In this document: positions 17,980-20,961 of the stretch, one piece after another
How the letters are laid out: each line of letters begins with the position of its first letter
Position numbering within the stretch: position 1 is the first letter of the stretch
NCBI GenBank assembly: GCA_038093975.1
Contig: JBBPTG010000357.1
Location: 1 to 20,961 of the forward strand
Source: Chalciporus piperatus
Lineage: Eukaryota; Basidiomycota; Agaricomycetes; Boletales; Boletaceae
DNA: 20,961 bases
Direction of reading: 5' to 3'
Notes under the pieces: generated by a model
Database searches by the model: none
The model's input: only the letters and a program-made list of their open reading frames with translations
Told to the model about the DNA's origin: nothing
Made by a program: the position numbers and the translations under genes

Positions 17980-20961
17980 CTACTTGCTTCCCGATGGACG
18001 TCCGAGTCCCAGACGAGAATTGACGACATGTGGAGCGGAGGTGTTGGGCTGGTCGGTAGGTGGTGCAGATGGTTGGACCATACCAGTGGGAACTGCTCCA
18101 TCGAGAAATGTGTTCCTGAGAGCTGGCGAGGGATGAAAGTGGGGCGGCTGGCCGCGGTAATAGTAGCCGGCGACATCGTATGAAGGAACATTACCACCGT
18201 ACCCTCCATGCAACTGCAAATCCGATTGAGGGGGGGCTACTGCAGCTGACACGCGTGCGTTCTCGAGCTCAGGGTATCCGCCCCATGGAGGATAGGGACC
18301 AGGAATGGGAGGGAAGTTGCCAGGATAGCCATGAATGCGTGGGCCATACCATCCGCCGTTCATGACCATACGCTCGTTGTAACCGGCAAGCCCACCATCT
18401 TGGAGCGGGTGATGCATGTCATGCACCCCCCCAGCTGGTGCGCCCATTCCGGGCAAACGATCTGCGAGGTCTCGTGGGGGGGGATGGTGTGGGGCTCGGA
18501 GATTGTTATCGTACGAGGGAACGAGACGAGGGGCAAAAGAAAATTCTGATGGATCTGCCGGATGGTCTTGCTTTGCTCCAGAGGATAACCGCACATCCGA
18601 AGCATCGTGGCCAGTGCGTGGATCAGCACTGGTTGCACGGCCCTCTTCTGCGGCAAGCAGATTCACTGACGGCACAGAGAGCACGCCAGTGTCCACTGCT
18701 GCTGGCTGGTTGTGCTGATTTCTCTTGCGGAGACTGAACACATCGTCTGGATCCTCGTTCACGTTCTGGGGTAGGTTTGCCTTCGTGATAACCCGCGGCC
18801 TGGGTCGCTCGTGTTGAGGTTGTGGATCCGCAGTCAGGTGGGATTGAGGGGGTGGCACTGCATGGATAGATGGTGCGACAGCGGTGGGATCAGGCTGAGA
18901 AGTGGGATTGAGTACGACAGTTGACGCAAAAGTGAGAGGGAGAGCAGATGTGCTTGGGATAGGGACGATCGTGGCACCCGAATCAGCACGCCGGGCAGTA
19001 TCGTGAGGGTCGTCGGAGGTCCCAGAGACCATCTTGCGAGAATCTTCAGTACGTGGAGTAGCTGGCTGGGGAGAAGTATCAAAACGAGCTGGACGAAGTT
19101 TTGGTATCCCCACAGGAGAGCGCTTGGCTTGATCAGCATCTTCGTCGGAGGAATCGACAACGCGTTTTGATGTGACACGAGCACGTTTCCTGGGGACTGG
19201 TACGCCCTGGGTCGCCTTGCCTTTTCCCTTTGAGACGGCGCGCTTCTTTGATGTGCGCGCGGGATCATTGACCTTGGTTCTGCGCGTTGCGGACGGTGCG
19301 AGTTCCTCGATCTGAATCTTGTCCTCTTCTTTGTCGTTATTCTCCACTACCGCACTGCCTACAACTTCGGGCTCATACTCCGAATCCGACGGCGAGCTAA
19401 GATCCAGAGGCTCCTGATCAGAATCATCATCCACCTTCCTTTTGGACGACATTCTGGTGGGACGCGTGATAATGACCTCCGGCTTGCGGGTAGTCTTTTT
19501 TCTCTCCATGAGATTGGACTTGTTGGCATCGTAGGCACGGGGAGCGGGTGGGACACGATCCTTGGTGTGCTGCTTGACAGCCTCACTGGGACCGTCATCT
19601 GAGTCGGGGATGGAAATGACTTCAACGTTGCGCGGTGGCTTTCCTTGCTTCTTGATGCGAGTGGCGGCGAGATTTTGCTTACGAGGGACACCCTTACGAT
19701 TGACCTTGAGGTCTCCGAACATCAGCTTTGCGTGGGAATGGTGAGAGTCGTGAGCAGGTGCAGCACCGAGAATGACAGGTGACTGAAACGAAAGGATATC
19801 GCCTGTCACCTGAATTAGAACTTGATCGACAATAAAATTTTGTGAGACTTGCCTTTTGATTTTGCCGAAGCTTCTTTGAAATATAATCTATCCTTGGACG
19901 TGTCACTCAGGGCGGCTATGAGATTGGAACATTCGGACAGGGTGAGATCGGAGATGCCCTTCGAACCGCCCTTCGAACGCGACTGCCGCTCCTCGCCAGG
20001 AAATAGAACATTGTCGGGGTAGTTATGGCATACCACTCCGCTCTTTGCAAGCTTTCCAGGCAAGTTTTTCCATGGAAATAACTTGCTGCCTGCCCACTTA
20101 CATCCCACTTTTACTGTGTGACAGTTAGTGTTCTATAGTACTACCCTGTAAGTGAGGAGGCTTACCAAGTGCACTGACGAGTGCCTTGCGAACGCGCGCA
20201 TGGTCCTCACGTTCGTTTGGATCATTGTCTTCATTCTCATCTACCTCATTCTTGGAAGATGCTCCTTCCGCTTTCTCGTCGTTCTGACTCTCAAACGCTA
20301 CCACGTTTGCGAGCGAGGTTTTATTACTACAGCAAATATCACTGTTGGTATCATATAGTAGAATAAAATAAAATTATTACTTACTAGACATGTGCCTTAA
20401 AGTGCCCGACAATTTCATGATTATCGGCACGGCAGCGGTCCACAAAAAACTGTGAGGGAGCGTGAGCAGGTGTCAAAACATGATAGTATATGAATATAAT
20501 GACTTACATCCTCCGCACCGGGGGTGGTGAAGACTTGGCCAAGGCCGCCATCTTGATTGACGACACTTCCAGCCATAATGAAGATGCCTTCGAAAGCATG
20601 TGCTTTGGCCATGGCCGAGAACTAAGCACTCCTTCAGGCTGATATTCCCGGAAGATAGTGCAGGAAAAAAAAACCTACCGACTGTCTGAAGTGCTTCGCC
20701 AGTTTGTTGAATAATTGCTGTCGTTGGGAGATCGTTTGTTCTATCTCACCAAGGGTCTCGGCTTCATTGAATGTGGTGAGAATCTCAGGCCACATGTCCG
20801 GATATGCCTCACGGAACAGCTGGTAGCACCGTGCCGCTCGCGATGCTATGAACCAATCAGAAATTTGCGAAGGTCATCCAAAGAAATCCCTTACATGGTG
20901 TGCCATCGACGAGCTCGTTCTCCTCGAGCCTCGCCAACTCCTGAGCTTTGTTTGCCATATA
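17980..20961 (-). CDS. large hypothetical nuclear protein, paralog B (N-terminus beyond right edge)
   Basis: Exons 20961-20895 (partial), 20845-20679, 20621-20508, 20449-20385, 20326-20166, 20113-19853, 19802-17980; 885 residues in the window. The first visible codons align with the middle of paralog A (LARLEENELVDG against RARLELLATG), so the gene should continue outside. Exons of 114 and 65 nt have exactly the same length in both paralogs. Conserved blocks: RCYQLFREAYPDMWPEIL, EGIFIMAGSVVNQDGG, RCRADNHEIVGHFKAH, and FPWKNLPGKLAKSG...KGISDLTLSE. The last exon is one 1823-nt block where paralog A has four exons. It encodes acidic/basic low-complexity DNA-binding-like tracts (KKRAVSKGKGKATQ, PRKRARVTSKR) and a Gly/Tyr/Pro-rich tail. 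The sixth intron (19852-19803) has a GC donor, AG|GCAAGT. Function unknown; nuclear location inferred. Confidence 0.75.
19803..19852 (-). other. GC-AG intron in paralog B
   Basis: AAAAG|GCAAGT to GTGACAG gives a 50-nt intron that keeps frame in phase 1, like the corresponding intron of paralog A (11355-11314, normal GT). No GT donor nearby restores the frame with an acceptor of ordinary intron length. AG|GCAAGT is the classical strong GC-donor context. Confidence 0.65.

Overview
The window reads as nuclear DNA of a mushroom-forming basidiomycete (Agaricomycetes). Evidence: genes split by very short introns (about 42-71 nt) with CTRAY-type branch points; an Agaricomycete-type protein kinase-like gene; a KDZ-transposase/Ulp1 remnant; a small protein with an RNase H1 N-terminal (viroplasmin-like) domain; and a Ty1/copia retrotransposon. 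I built all exon models by eye from frame, splice consensus and comparison between paralogs; no search or RNA evidence was available.

Left edge (1-1869): the 5' end of a Ty1/copia element on the minus strand, with LTR, half-tRNA-iMet-type primer site, gag with a zinc knuckle, and the first residues of the protease before the window ends. It abuts a plus-strand coding remnant (1870-2199). Next comes a nine-exon minus gene (3929-2300) whose middle exons and introns look tandemly duplicated. A plus-strand kinase-like gene (4204-5534) diverges from it. From 5535 to 7701 I find no confident gene: unresolved coding-like pieces, a TATA box with a 20-bp perfect hairpin, and one copy of a dispersed repeat.

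Middle (7702-13672): three minus-strand genes in a row. They are a 199-aa acidic/basic protein with octapeptide repeats, a 215-aa RNase H1-N-like protein with another octapeptide repeat array, and a 1168-aa nuclear-looking protein (paralog A, ten exons).

Right (14443-20961): a plus-strand 216-aa basic protein lies tail-to-tail, ten bases apart, with a minus-strand KDZ-transposase C-terminus fused to a Ulp1 (C48) SUMO-protease domain. That locus is truncated at its 5' end and carries an in-frame TGA and a splice-phase break. Beyond it lies paralog B (17980 to the right edge, N-terminus outside the window), a second copy of the large protein with matching intron positions. The two paralogs therefore flank the KDZ/Ulp1 remnant, as expected of an accessory region shaped by mobile DNA. 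Two introns, one in each paralog, appear to be GC-AG, and paralog A has three introns that B lacks.
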